Notes: a model not told the origin generated them from the sequence alone. DNA of 64,000 nucleotides from Paenibacillus alkalitolerans (GCF_016482785.1 NZ_JAEMXM010000001.1:558001-622000), one strand, 5' to 3'. Positions 8,068 through 17,950 are shown, numbered from the stretch's first letter. Made by a program: numbers and translations.

Positions 8068-10455
8068 CTAGTTTTGGCTGCGAACGGCCAAGATCGATCC
8101 TTTGTTCATTTTGACCCTGTAAGCGCCTTGCTGCGTACACTCTTTGACCTCGAAATCGCCTGAGATCGAATAACGGTGAACATATTCAGGCAGTTGAACC
8201 GTAAGTTCCGTCTCGCGATCCGCATAAATATCCGCCGCTAAACGGCTGCTGTCGAGATCCCATTGCAACGATAAGCTTCCCGTGTGAAACCGCCAATCCG
8301 CGAAGCTGCCTCTTCTCCATTTCGACGGGAGCGCAGGCAGCAGTTTTATCAATTTAGGCGACACGTACAGCAGCATTTCCTGCACGGCGTTCACCCAGCC
8401 CATATTGGCATCGAGCTGAATCGGCGCCGCCGGCATATTCATGCAGACGCCCATATTGCGCCAATCGTTATGCAATGTAAAGAGATTGGGCAGCAGACAG
8501 GAGCGCGACAATATGTCAAGACATTCCAATGCGCTGTCGCCGTCTCCCAACCGGGCATAAATCGATGCCATATGAGCAAGCGACCAGCCGCTTTGGGCTC
8601 CCAATTTCCGTAACCGGACGGCGGTTTCGAACGAACGGAACAGTTCGGGCTGCTCCTCCCGGTTCACTTCATGACCCGGGAATACCGGATACAGATGCGA
8701 GAGGTGACGGTGGCCGTACCGGTCGTCGAAGTCCGGATGCATCCACTCCCGCACCGCGTCGTCTTCATTCTGCTCATAAGGAGGGATTCGCATCAGCATG
8801 CGCTTCCACTTCTCCGCATCCTGCGGATCGCCTCCGGCGACCGGGCTCGCATCGATCAGCGATGTCAGCAATTGCTTCAGTATCGCGAAATCCATCGTTG
8901 CGTTGATGGCCGTCGGCATCGGATGGGCCAGCGGTTTCCCGTCCTTGGGCATAAAATTTTCCGGCGTATTTTCCGGGGAAACGGACGGATAAATTTTGTA
9001 ATAGCCGCCCTCCCCTTCGACCAGAAAATCTTCGTAGAACGCAATTGCCTCTCTCATGAAAGGCCACGCTGTCTCCTTCAAGAAACGCTCGTCGCCGGTA
9101 TACGAGTAGTGCTCGTAGAAATGGCTTGCGAGCCAGCCAGCCGCGCCAGTCCAATTCATGATGACGGGAACGATTTGGTTCGGCGTTCCGATACCGGGCG
9201 TGGAGCCCGCCGGAACATAGATGCCTCCGCAGCCGTACAGCTTGCGGGCGTTGTCGCGGAAATCGTCCATCAAGCTTTCGTAATAGCGAAACAACGAACC
9301 GGTCAGCTCTTCCAAACCGCCGACATGGGCATGCCAATACATCATCTGGACGTTCTCGTTGGCCATATTGTGGCACCAAACCAACCGATAATCGCCGCCC
9401 CACAGCCCGTACAAACCGAATGGCTGGTTGTTCGGACCGGTGCCGCTAATGAACAAATATCTGCCGTACGCCCACATCATCCTTACGAGTTCTGTCGGAG
9501 CTTCCCCTTCATACGCTTCTAACAGAAGCTGCTCGTTTGGCCGATCCTCATCTGCGGAGCGGTCGCCGTCGGGTTCGATTTCAAGCGATGCGGAGCGAAG
9601 CAGCGTCCGATGCAGAGCGGTATGCCGTACCAGCAGCTCTTGGTAATCCATTCGAATGCCGGACAACTCGTCCTTCAGCCGGTCCCATTCCCGAACACGA
9701 TCGCTGCCGGATACGAACACTTTTACTATTGCAAGCGCGCGGTCCGCTCCTTCAAATCGAAGGCCATCCGGTTCGTTCGTTATTCGGCCTCCATCCGGAA
9801 CGAGCCGCAGCACGGCGCCAAAATCCGTCCCGTCGTCGTTGCGGCCGGCGTACATTACAAACTCGCCGTCGGACCGGACAGCAACGGACTGCTCCAGCTC
9901 CTTATAGGCCGGCTCATCCTGCAGCCTGTCGCTCGGATGCATTCGGAGTCCGATTTCCCCGTTGACGGCTGCCGGCGTATCGGCTTCAATGCTATAGACG
10001 ATACAATCGTCGGCGCGCGATACAAACAACGTTCGGGCATACTTTCGGGTGCCGTCGCTCCAGCTTACCGTCACCTCTCCTGTTTCCATGTTCAGCGACC
10101 GCTCGTACTGCCGGAAAGCTCTCTCGCACGGCATCGTCAGCCGTATGGCCGCAAGAGGGAACCGCGACGCCAACCGCGTCTCGTAGCCGCGCTGTTTCAA
10201 GGTGTTCGTAAGATGCCAACTCGCCTCCAAATATCGCCGTTCGTCCATCAGCTTCCTTGTTTCCTCCAGCGTGAAACTGACGTCCGGCAGCCGGTCCTTC
10301 CGGCCCCAGTGCCATAGATCCGCGTGATTGACGATAACGGTTTCTTCTTGAACGGCGCCGAACACGGAGGCGCCGATTGTGCCGTTCCCGGAGGGCAGCG
10401 CTTCGCGCCACATATTTTTCCACCAGGCAGCCGGATATTTCAAACGCATCTTCAT
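8068..10455 (-). CDS. Glycoside hydrolase family 95-type alpha-L-fucosidase/galactosidase
   Basis: A 795-residue protein with no signal peptide, close to the usual GH95 length. The N-terminal beta-sandwich opens with WREALPSGNGTIGASVFG, the GH95 entry motif. The (alpha/alpha)6 barrel contains NEN followed by VQMMYW, matching the Asn-x-Asn substrate-activating pair of GH95, and HRHLSHLYPVFPG, another family block. GH95 enzymes invert alpha-1,2-linked L-fucose or L-galactose. L-galactose occurs in rhamnogalacturonan II side chains, which suits the pectin-like setting. With no export signal it should act on imported oligosaccharides. It overlaps the GH105 gene by 4 bases (ATGA). Exact specificity is inferred. 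Confidence 0.85.
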   Translation of the reverse strand: MKMRLKYPAAWWKNMWREALPSGNGTIGASVFGAVQEETVIVNHADLWHWGRKDRLPDVSFTLEETRKLMDERRYLEASWHLTNTLKQRGYETRLASRFPLAAIRLTMPCERAFRQYERSLNMETGEVTVSWSDGTRKYARTLFVSRADDCIVYSIEADTPAAVNGEIGLRMHPSDRLQDEPAYKELEQSVAVRSDGEFVMYAGRNDDGTDFGAVLRLVPDGGRITNEPDGLRFEGADRALAIVKVFVSGSDRVREWDRLKDELSGIRMDYQELLVRHTALHRTLLRSASLEIEPDGDRSADEDRPNEQLLLEAYEGEAPTELVRMMWAYGRYLFISGTGPNNQPFGLYGLWGGDYRLVWCHNMANENVQMMYWHAHVGGLEELTGSLFRYYESLMDDFRDNARKLYGCGGIYVPAGSTPGIGTPNQIVPVIMNWTGAAGWLASHFYEHYSYTGDERFLKETAWPFMREAIAFYEDFLVEGEGGYYKIYPSVSPENTPENFMPKDGKPLAHPMPTAINATMDFAILKQLLTSLIDASPVAGGDPQDAEKWKRMLMRIPPYEQNEDDAVREWMHPDFDDRYGHRHLSHLYPVFPGHEVNREEQPELFRSFETAVRLRKLGAQSGWSLAHMASIYARLGDGDSALECLDILSRSCLLPNLFTLHNDWRNMGVCMNMPAAPIQLDANMGWVNAVQEMLLYVSPKLIKLLPALPSKWRRGSFADWRFHTGSLSLQWDLDSSRLAADIYADRETELTVQLPEYVHRYSISGDFEVKECTQQGAYRVKMNKGSILAVRSQN

Positions 10456-11582
10456 CCCAGTTTCTCCATCTCCATGCCGGCCAGAAGAAACGGCGCGACG
10501 CCCATAAGCGCGTCGCTGACGACCTGCTCGCTCAAGTAGTATTCATAGGAACCGTCGCGGTACTTGCCTATGCCTCCCAATCCGGCTCCGTGGCAAATCC
10601 GGTGAAGATGGACACCGTCATCATCCTCGGTGACGAAGTGCTTCAGTATTCCGGCGAACGAATGCCGCACGACCGACCGGTCAAGCTCATTCACGTAATT
10701 GAGCCGAATCCCCTTGGCGAGCGCATACGTCAGCATGCACGAGGCGGATGCTTCCAGGTAGTTGCCTTCGCGCCCGTTTTCATCCATGACCTGAAACCAC
10801 AGGCCGCTCTCTTGTTCCTGAGCGTGCTTGATCGCGTGGGCCATCCGGTGAAACAAGCCCATGATCTGTCCGCGCTTCGGATGATCGACCGGGAAGTGTT
10901 CAAGGGCATCGACGACCGCCATAGCGTACCAGCCCATCGCCCGTCCCCAGACGTGGAGCGACTTCCCCGTCGTATTGTCGCACCAGCGCTGCTCGCGGCT
11001 TTCGTCCCACGCATGATGCAGCAGACCGGTTTTCGGGTTCCGCGTCATGCGCTCGATCAGCAATATTTGGTTCGCGACGTCATCGAAGAAACGGGGCTCA
11101 TCGAACGTCTTCGCGTATTCCGCGAGGAACGGGGACGACATGTACACTCCGTCGAGCCACATCTGGAATGGGTAAATCTTTTTGTGCCAGAAACCGCCTT
11201 CGCTCGTTCTCGGCTGCCCGATGAGCTGCGTGACAAGCCGTTGAATCGCCATTTCGTATTTCGGCTCCCCGGTCCGCTTCCAGAGCGAAAACAAGTTTTT
11301 CCCTTGATTGATTTGATCCAAATTGTAGTCTTCTAAGATATACGTATGAATCGAGCCGTCATCTCGAATAAACAAATCCATGTGGTGCTTGGCCGTTTCA
11401 TAATAACTTGAATCGCCGGTGTGCTCCGACAGTCTCGCCAACGCCATAAGAGCCATGCCGGACACGTACCCCCATCCGTTAGCCATCTTCGGATGTTTGC
11501 CGTCGACGCACTGAGAGAGAATCGTGTCACCGATTTTCACGCACCAACTGCCTTGCCTTTCCGCCGATTTCGCCACCTTCAT
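10452..11582 (-). CDS. GH105/GH88-type unsaturated rhamnogalacturonyl hydrolase
   Basis: A 376-residue cytoplasmic (alpha/alpha)6-barrel enzyme like Bacillus YteR/YesR. The two aspartates expected in the active site are visible: Asp144 in MWLDGVYM and Asp202 in WCDNTTGKS, followed by VWGRAMGWYAMA. The family hydrates and cleaves the unsaturated uronic acid left at the non-reducing end by rhamnogalacturonan lyases. The ATG at 11582 follows AAGGAGGAG. Its stop overlaps the GH95 start, so the two are translationally coupled. Confidence 0.92.
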   Translation of the reverse strand: MKVAKSAERQGSWCVKIGDTILSQCVDGKHPKMANGWGYVSGMALMALARLSEHTGDSSYYETAKHHMDLFIRDDGSIHTYILEDYNLDQINQGKNLFSLWKRTGEPKYEMAIQRLVTQLIGQPRTSEGGFWHKKIYPFQMWLDGVYMSSPFLAEYAKTFDEPRFFDDVANQILLIERMTRNPKTGLLHHAWDESREQRWCDNTTGKSLHVWGRAMGWYAMAVVDALEHFPVDHPKRGQIMGLFHRMAHAIKHAQEQESGLWFQVMDENGREGNYLEASASCMLTYALAKGIRLNYVNELDRSVVRHSFAGILKHFVTEDDDGVHLHRICHGAGLGGIGKYRDGSYEYYLSEQVVSDALMGVAPFLLAGMEMEKLG

Positions 11583-11597
11583 CCGTCTCCTCCTTTT

Positions 11598-13649
11598 CTA
11601 TAAAAGCGGATGCAACCCTTCCCATCGGACAGACCAGCCTTCCCGGGGGAATCCGGGACAATCCCTATCCTGCCCGCCGTTCCAGCCGCATGCCATCATC
11701 GCGGCGGCGATAAGCAGTCCTCCGTTTCCCGGCAAATATACGGTGAGCCCTGGGCGCTGATAATTGTGTCCGTTCGGAAGGTATGTGTTCTTCGTCGCTT
11801 CCATGAGCAGAAACTCGACGGCCGTCTCCCGCTCGCCGAGCCGTGCGGCCGTCATGGCGCACATCGGGAAATCCCAGCCCCAAGCGGATTCCCAGATCCA
11901 CTCTTTCTTCACTTTCTTGAGCGTGTTCCGCATCACTTCCTTGTCGACAAGCGTTCCCGGAAGCATCCCGAGCGCGCCGAGCATGGACGGATGATCGCGG
12001 TTTTTCGCAGCGAACGTGTCCGGGCAGCGTTCATGCGCCAAATACACTCCGTCGAGCTGCGGCGGCCTGGCCATCGTTCCCGCGACCTTCGACCACTCCG
12101 GATTCGAACGAATGTTCAGTCTATCCGCCCAGCGCAAAGCGATCTCCAAGCCGTATTTCCAGTACTCCAATTCGTACGGCGGATTCATGCCTTCATAAAT
12201 ATGGTGGCACTCCTGGGCCGGAATGAGCGGAGGGCCCAGATCGAACGAGCCCCTTTCCTCGTTCCAATGCGCATAGGACACCATAAAATCGGCGGAATCG
12301 AACACGATCGGCGCATACCGCTCCAGCGTTTGCCGGCTCGGTTCGGCCAGGTAAACCAGCTCCGCCAGCGTCATCGGATGCGGCTGCTGCCATATTAAGC
12401 CCGGAGCCACGGGGGATGGGCTTTGAACGCCGTCGAAGCCGACCATCTTCGGCCAACGGGCTCCTTCGTAACCTTGAGAAGCGGCGAGCTCTTTCGCCAA
12501 GGGCAGGGTCGCTATATACCAATCCATACTTTTCTTTAAAAATTCCGCCCGGCCCCACAACGGAAAATGCGCGGCGTGCCACCAATGCATCTCCAGGTGG
12601 AACTTGCCGAACCAGCTGTTGTACATGAGTCCCGTCTCTTGCGGCGGCAGAGATCCGCCGCTGTGAATCGCCGTCAAGTATTGCGACAATACGACTCGTC
12701 GTTCAAGCTCGAACGCTCTCGTATCGGTCGAAGCGGAGAAATCGGCCGCGCCGCCGCTCTCCCAGAACGCCGACCACTTGCCGCGGCTTGACTGCTCCGT
12801 GTCGTGAACCGTCACCGCGGACGGTTCGTGCGGTGCGAAGCTTACCGTGCACTCTAATCGATCCGAACCCTGGAGACCGCGCAGCGTAAAATCATGGACT
12901 CCGGTGCGTTCGAGCGTCGCGCTTCCGTTCCAATCCCACCGGACCCGGTATCCGTCATCATCCATCGTCCGCTGCAGGACGACAGAAGACGATGATTCCG
13001 TTATAATCTCCGTCCGGTGACGGTCGTCGTTCTCCCAATCGGGGAAGACCGACTTGGACCAGCTTGTATGCGTCATGTCAGGCGCCGGAAACCGGATGAA
13101 GATTTGAAGCCGGTTTTCGGAAATAAGCGGCGAAGCCACGCTTACGCCGATCGCTCCATGTTCGGCGTGGCAGCTTGTGCGTACCGCGACAGGGACTCCG
13201 TCGACGGTAAATTCGCTATGGATAATACCGGTCCAAAGATTTAGCTCCTGCCGTATATCCCTTAGCTCGTTCAACCGGACCTCCGTGCCGTCGCGGTGCA
13301 GCAGCCTGAACGCGATACGTCCCAATTGAAGGCGGTGCGGATTTTGCCGCAGCCAATGATACGCTTCCGCCTTATCCTCCGGTTTCATCGGGTACGCTAC
13401 CGGACGCCCGTAAGTGTCGAAGGTCTGGTAAGCGATATCCTTCTCCGAGTAAACTCCCCGGCCTCCGGTGTAATGCCAGCCCCAGTTCGACTGCGTTCCC
13501 AGCGGAGTCTCGTAATCGTCATAGAAGGTCTGCAATCCGGTGACATCGACGCTGAAGCCGAATTCCCCGTTACCTATCGAGAGCGGAGACAATGGCTCCG
13601 CTTTCGTAAGAAGCGGGTTATGGCGCAATACGATTTCCTTTCGATTCAT
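11598..13649 (-). CDS. Clan GH-L-like (GH65-like) glycosidase, substrate unknown
   Basis: 683 residues without a signal peptide. The N-terminal third is beta-rich and opens with LSIGNGEFGFSVDVTGLQ, like the N-terminal sandwich of GH65/GH95 proteins. The rest is helical and contains LEMHWWHAAHFPLWGR, LECHH-type and YLPNGHNYQRPG segments expected for an (alpha/alpha)6 barrel. I recognise the architecture but not a characterised subfamily. The start is set at 13649 (GAGGG, 8 bases). The frame is open to 13700, which would overlap further with the upstream AraC gene. It lies between the regulator and the GH105 gene and should remove another side-chain sugar from the same imported oligosaccharide. 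Confidence 0.65.
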   Translation of the reverse strand: MNRKEIVLRHNPLLTKAEPLSPLSIGNGEFGFSVDVTGLQTFYDDYETPLGTQSNWGWHYTGGRGVYSEKDIAYQTFDTYGRPVAYPMKPEDKAEAYHWLRQNPHRLQLGRIAFRLLHRDGTEVRLNELRDIRQELNLWTGIIHSEFTVDGVPVAVRTSCHAEHGAIGVSVASPLISENRLQIFIRFPAPDMTHTSWSKSVFPDWENDDRHRTEIITESSSSVVLQRTMDDDGYRVRWDWNGSATLERTGVHDFTLRGLQGSDRLECTVSFAPHEPSAVTVHDTEQSSRGKWSAFWESGGAADFSASTDTRAFELERRVVLSQYLTAIHSGGSLPPQETGLMYNSWFGKFHLEMHWWHAAHFPLWGRAEFLKKSMDWYIATLPLAKELAASQGYEGARWPKMVGFDGVQSPSPVAPGLIWQQPHPMTLAELVYLAEPSRQTLERYAPIVFDSADFMVSYAHWNEERGSFDLGPPLIPAQECHHIYEGMNPPYELEYWKYGLEIALRWADRLNIRSNPEWSKVAGTMARPPQLDGVYLAHERCPDTFAAKNRDHPSMLGALGMLPGTLVDKEVMRNTLKKVKKEWIWESAWGWDFPMCAMTAARLGERETAVEFLLMEATKNTYLPNGHNYQRPGLTVYLPGNGGLLIAAAMMACGWNGGQDRDCPGFPREGWSVRWEGLHPLL

Positions 13650-15981
13650 ATGGATCCCTCGCTCGCATTTCGAGAAGTTGGACTTCATTGCGTGTTTCAT
13701 TTGGCGATTCGTTCCGGAATTTCATCATCTCCCGGTACTTGCCGGGAGTAATAGCCTTGTACTTTCTAAAGACGCGGATAAAGCTGTTCTCGTGCTGATA
13801 GCCGACCTTTTCCGCAATATCCGATATTTTGTCGTCCGTTTCGAGCAGGAACTCCCCTGCTCGATCCATGCGCAGCTTCGTGAAATAACCGTAGATCGTG
13901 TCGTTGATCTCCTGTTTGAACAGCTGGCTTGCCAAGCTCACGCTGATCCCGACGGAATCGGCGATTTCTTGGATGCCGATCGATTCTCCCAGATGCAGCT
14001 TCATAAAATCGATCATCTGCCGGCATTGCACGAAATCTTTGCTCTGCATAAGACTGTGGAACCGTTCCGCCAATTCCGCGGCCCGGCGGTTAAACAGCTG
14101 CGCGATGTCGTCCAGATGAAGCGTGTTCAGTTCTTCGAACGGATCGAGCTCCTCCCAGCGGTCGGTTTCTTGCTTTTCGCCGATGCGGCGGAGACGGTCA
14201 CCGACCGCTTTCAGCATGGATAACGCCGCCGAAGGATACGGCTCCGCAGCGCGCAGGTCAAGCATCATCCGTTCGAGCACGCTAAGCGCGCGCGCTTCGT
14301 CCCCCGCTTCAATCGCAGCGGCCAGCTCGGCGACTGCCGTATCGTTACCGAAGGCGGCCGGCATTTCGTGGTCGGATACTTCGCGAAAGAAGATCGCATT
14401 GCCGTAGCCCCGGAATAACCGGTAGCCCAGCGCATTGTCCGCCTCGAGCATCGCCTGCTTCAGACGACCCGCATCCTCGCGCGGCGTGCTTATTCCCATC
14501 GACACGCTGAAGCCCAGCATTCGATGGGCGATCGCGACGGCCTTCTCGCACGCATCATCTAGAACAGCTTCGCCGTTTGCCGGTTGAATTAGCATCGCCA
14601 GCTTATCCTTGCCGAAATCGGCGCAAACGGTGCGCCATTTCGGGGAGAGTAACTCCGCCATCACGTTCGCGAGGGCAAACTTCAAGAGCGAATGATCGGC
14701 GCTCGGGTAACGCCGCGACCACGCTTCGTAATTGTCGATGGACATTACCGCGATCGTTAACGGGGCGTCCGTCCAGCCTTGGAAATAACTGCTCCACTTC
14801 TCCCTAACTTCCCGCTTACTGTCGATATTGCCCATATAGATATCGTACAGGAATTTCGAAGCGGCCTCGGGCATCGTCTGCCGGATAAGCTGAGACAGCT
14901 GCGCATGGTCGCTGAGCAGCTCGGAGGTGAGTCGCTCAAGGTGAAGCAGATCCGCGTGAAACATGTCCCGGTCGTTCTTCCGAAACAGCCGCTGCATGCG
15001 GCGTACGGGCCGGAACGCGACGGAGTTGATGTAGAATATAGTCACGACGCCGAGCAGCAGTGCCGCTGCCGATACCCATAGAACTACGTTTCGGACGTGC
15101 TTCGACTGCGCCAACAAACTCTCCTGTGAGACGAAGGAGATGTACATCCAACCCGTCAGCGGCGACTGCAGTTGGTTCACTAGATACGAAGCGTTCATGT
15201 AACGAAGATCACCCAAGCCTTCTTCGTCCGTCTGCTCGATCGCCTCCTGAATCAAGGCCCGGTCCAACCCTCCGCCCGATACCGAATAGAGGATTTCTCC
15301 GTTCTCGTCGACGATAAATCTCGCCCGCTGCAAGTCGGACCGGTGCGGCGGATGGAGCTTCGAGAACAACTCCTCTTTATTTAGGTTGATTGCAACAATC
15401 CCCTTGAATTCGCCATGAACGATCACTTTGCGGAACAAGGTGATTTCCGGTCTTTTGTTTCGGACGCCGTCGGTCACCGGACGCTTCCGGACAAGCATCT
15501 TCTTGTCGCCGAACTCCCCGGCGATGCCGACCCAACCGGAATCGGCAAAGTTCAACTTGCTGGAGCTGTATCCATATGGCATCGACACGAAGCTGCTTCG
15601 TTCCAAATCGTATACATAAATGCTGTCAATAATGGACGTGTTGTTAATCAACGTCGATAAAAACTGGTATATTCCGGTGATATTGTTATATGAATTTTGA
15701 TTTTCGCTCGTCAGAAACTTGTAGATGTAAGGATTAAGCGCGACCGAAACCGCGATCTGATCGGTTTTTTCGATATATTCGTCAATAAAGTTCATGCTGA
15801 TCTGCAGCATCTGGTGCTGCGGCTCGCTTAGTTCGTTCTGCAAGACGGACTTGGACGTATAGTAGGATGTGATACTGACGCCCAAAATGATGACGCACAC
15901 GGATACCGTAAGAAACAGGACGAGCCGGGTCTGCGTATTGGTGAAGGTATAGGTTAGCCATTTCTTAAGGGACTGCATCAT
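13618..15981 (-). CDS. Membrane-anchored AraC-family regulator with extracellular sensor
   Basis: A 787-residue regulator. TM1 lies at about residues 18-40, a Cache-like extracellular domain follows to about 290, TM2 is at about 295-320 (VVLWVSAAALLLGVVTIFYI), then a GGDEF-like degenerate domain with no GGDEF motif, and a C-terminal AraC domain (IADSVGISVSLASQLFKQE ... GYQHENSFIRVFRKYK). This architecture is common beside polysaccharide-use genes in Paenibacillus and acts as a one-component transmembrane sensor. Its 3' end overlaps the start of the GH65-like gene by about 32 bases. The start ATGATG at 15981 follows AAGGCGGG. The promoter carries a cre site. Confidence 0.92.
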   Translation of the reverse strand: MMQSLKKWLTYTFTNTQTRLVLFLTVSVCVIILGVSITSYYTSKSVLQNELSEPQHQMLQISMNFIDEYIEKTDQIAVSVALNPYIYKFLTSENQNSYNNITGIYQFLSTLINNTSIIDSIYVYDLERSSFVSMPYGYSSSKLNFADSGWVGIAGEFGDKKMLVRKRPVTDGVRNKRPEITLFRKVIVHGEFKGIVAINLNKEELFSKLHPPHRSDLQRARFIVDENGEILYSVSGGGLDRALIQEAIEQTDEEGLGDLRYMNASYLVNQLQSPLTGWMYISFVSQESLLAQSKHVRNVVLWVSAAALLLGVVTIFYINSVAFRPVRRMQRLFRKNDRDMFHADLLHLERLTSELLSDHAQLSQLIRQTMPEAASKFLYDIYMGNIDSKREVREKWSSYFQGWTDAPLTIAVMSIDNYEAWSRRYPSADHSLLKFALANVMAELLSPKWRTVCADFGKDKLAMLIQPANGEAVLDDACEKAVAIAHRMLGFSVSMGISTPREDAGRLKQAMLEADNALGYRLFRGYGNAIFFREVSDHEMPAAFGNDTAVAELAAAIEAGDEARALSVLERMMLDLRAAEPYPSAALSMLKAVGDRLRRIGEKQETDRWEELDPFEELNTLHLDDIAQLFNRRAAELAERFHSLMQSKDFVQCRQMIDFMKLHLGESIGIQEIADSVGISVSLASQLFKQEINDTIYGYFTKLRMDRAGEFLLETDDKISDIAEKVGYQHENSFIRVFRKYKAITPGKYREMMKFRNESPNETRNEVQLLEMRARDPYESKGNRIAP

Positions 15982-16011
15982 GCCGTTTCCCGCCTTTCAC
16001 AGTATCCATTC

Positions 16012-16051
16012 ATTATACTGCGAATCCGTTCCGGACTAGCAAGCGCTTTCA
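16012..16051 (-). promoter_or_regulatory. Promoter of the AraC regulator with overlapping cre site
   Basis: On the minus strand TATAAT (16012-16017) is preceded by TTGCTA (16037-16042) at 19 bases. Bases 16038-16051 read TGAAAGCGCTTGCT on that strand, which satisfies every position of the Bacillus cre consensus TGWAAGCGYTWNCW. The site covers the -35 box, the position expected for CcpA repression. The wide spacer suggests an activator-dependent promoter. Confidence 0.65.
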
Positions 16052-16098
16052 GACTCGTCTCAGTGCGCCGTATCCCGCCTCTTCGGGCGCAGACTCCA

Positions 16099-16200
16099 TT
16101 ATCCTGTCGTTTGCTCCGCTTTCCGGGTTTTTTCCAGATGCTTCAACATACGGAGCGTCTCGACGACGGATTTCTCGTCATTACGCTCCCTCCTTTCCAT
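16099..16200 (-). CDS. Possible 33-residue charged small protein
   Basis: An ATG at 16200 opens a frame MERRERNDEK... ending TTG at 16099, rich in Lys, Arg and Glu and probably helical. Its own ribosome site is weak (GGGAA about 10 bases away), whereas the strong AGGAGG sequence lies inside its first codons. That AGGAGG is better placed for a 12-codon frame starting at 16181. The piece lies between the importer terminator and the araC promoter and could equally be the eroded tail of a lost gene. Confidence 0.2.
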   Translation of the reverse strand: MERRERNDEKSVVETLRMLKHLEKTRKAEQTTG

Positions 16201-16223
16201 TCATGTTGTTCCCAAATGCAAGC

Positions 16224-16251
16224 GTTGCCCGGAAACCGTGTTCCGGGCAAC
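16224..16251 (-). terminator. Hairpin terminator after the LplABC-like importer
   Basis: An 11-bp perfect inverted repeat (GTTGCCCGGAA at 16224-16234 against 16241-16251) with a 6-base loop, 23 bases after the binding-protein stop at 16274. The following T tract is weak (GCTTGCATTTGGG), so termination may be partial. Confidence 0.6.
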
Positions 16252-16273
16252 CGTTTCGAACGTGCCTTGGATG

Positions 16274-17869
16274 TTACTGGTTCGTCTTGGCATACCATTC
16301 TTGCACTCGTTTCGTAACCGTTTCTCCACCCGCTTTGTTCCAACGCTCCACGAACTCGTCGAATTTCTCGATCGGCCATTCCCCGATGACGATCTTCGTC
16401 AAATATTCCTGGAACAGCTTATGGGATTGAATGTCGGGGAAGCCCTCGTAGACGGTGCTCGGCAGTCCGTCTCCCGCGATTCTTCTCGCGTCCGCGGTGC
16501 TGATCTTAAAGATGTCCCTCACCATCTGCTGCATGTCTTCCGGAATCGTCTGGTCGATCCTGACCTCCATGTCTTCCTCCGTCGTCAGGTTGCGCATGCC
16601 CAATGCGATCGGTTTGTTGTCCGCCGGCGGCAAGATCATTTTCTTGCCGTCAACAACCTCGTGCTGCACGCCTTCGATGCCGAAGCGGATAAAATCGTCA
16701 TTCTCCTCGTTATAGAAGAAATCCAGCAGCTTCAAGGCATGCTCAGCTTTATCTTCGGACGCTTTCGGAATGACCCACTCAGGCTCGCCCATGCTCTTCT
16801 GCGTTACGAAGCCGTCGAAGCCCTCCGCTTTCGGAAGCGGCATTCCCGCGACGTAAGCATTCGGAGCGCTTTGCCGCATGGCGGTTACCCGGTCGCGAAG
16901 ATTCGCGGGCAGGTGATACCAGCTGCCGACAAGGTTATTGTTGATCTTGGCAGTCCATACGTCGCCCTTGTTCAAGAACGTTTCGTTGTCCAACAGCTTC
17001 TCCGCGTACAAATCGCGAATGAAGGCAATCGCGGCCCGCATATTCTCGGAGACGCCGGCGTACTGAATTTCGCCTTCGTAGATGTCCCACTCCGGGTACC
17101 CTTCCCACATTGCGACTCCGTATATGGCGAACAAGTGATCCATCCAACGGCCGAACTCGCGTCCCGTCGTCGGCAGCTCATCCTTCTTTCCGTTGCCGTT
17201 CGGGTCCTTGTCCCGGAACGCGCGCAGCAGCTCCTTATATTCCTCCACCGTCTTCGGCATTTCCATGCCGACGGCTTCGACCCAATCTTGACGGATGAGC
17301 GGCGCCCGTTCAGGCACGAGGAACACCTTCGGCACGTAATATATTTTTCCGTCCTCGGAAGCGGAACGGACGATGTCCCATGCTTCCTGCGGTATACTTT
17401 CCCACACGTGAGGCGCATATTTCGGCAGCAGCTCGTCGAGCGCGAGCGCCCCGCCTTGTTGAATCAAGGTCTGCTCCACGCCGCCGATCGGACGCAGGAT
17501 ATCCGGCAAATCGTCCGACGCGATCATCAGGTTGATATATTCGGCCGGCTCGGAGCCCGGAGGCGTCGTAACAAGCTGATACTCGACGCCGGTATTCTTC
17601 GCGACGTATTGAACGTGCGGGTCGTCGCTCCCCGGGATCGTCCCTACCCCCATGTGACTCTTGAATACTTTAATCGGAACAGTGGCTGCCGGCTCGCCCG
17701 TTTCGGCGTCTTTGCCGGTTTCCGGTCCCACATCCGATTCCGCCGGCGTTCCGCCTTCCGGAGACTCCCCGCCCGCCGTGCCGTTCGTGCTGCATCCCGC
17801 AATGGCGGTGAACGCCAGCATGATGATTAGCGCAACCGACATGAGCGGCTTTCTGATGTGTAGTGACAT
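16274..17869 (-). CDS. Large sugar-binding lipoprotein, LplA/YtcQ type
   Basis: A 531-residue binding protein of the long LplA class. The signal peptide MSLHIRKPLMSVALIIMLAF ends in the lipobox AIAGC. A Gly/Glu/Pro-rich tether of about 40 residues follows before the folded domains. The ATG at 17869 follows AAGGAGGAG at 6 bases; the longer frame to 17896 has no such site. It is the last gene of the permease-permease-binding protein operon, the order seen in lplABC and ytc operons for pectin oligosaccharides. Confidence 0.9.
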   Translation of the reverse strand: MSLHIRKPLMSVALIIMLAFTAIAGCSTNGTAGGESPEGGTPAESDVGPETGKDAETGEPAATVPIKVFKSHMGVGTIPGSDDPHVQYVAKNTGVEYQLVTTPPGSEPAEYINLMIASDDLPDILRPIGGVEQTLIQQGGALALDELLPKYAPHVWESIPQEAWDIVRSASEDGKIYYVPKVFLVPERAPLIRQDWVEAVGMEMPKTVEEYKELLRAFRDKDPNGNGKKDELPTTGREFGRWMDHLFAIYGVAMWEGYPEWDIYEGEIQYAGVSENMRAAIAFIRDLYAEKLLDNETFLNKGDVWTAKINNNLVGSWYHLPANLRDRVTAMRQSAPNAYVAGMPLPKAEGFDGFVTQKSMGEPEWVIPKASEDKAEHALKLLDFFYNEENDDFIRFGIEGVQHEVVDGKKMILPPADNKPIALGMRNLTTEEDMEVRIDQTIPEDMQQMVRDIFKISTADARRIAGDGLPSTVYEGFPDIQSHKLFQEYLTKIVIGEWPIEKFDEFVERWNKAGGETVTKRVQEWYAKTNQ

Positions 17870-17950
17870 CTTTGCTCCTCCTTTTTTATAATACAATGCC
17901 TCTCTTTGCTTCTATATCAAACCGAGAGCCTCGGTCCAATACCGCTTCGA

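Noticed and set aside
16238-17830. 530-codon plus-strand open frame
   Set aside because: It is the antisense shadow of the binding-protein gene, whose signal peptide, lipobox and ribosome site are clear. The plus-strand product has no recognisable family or ribosome site.
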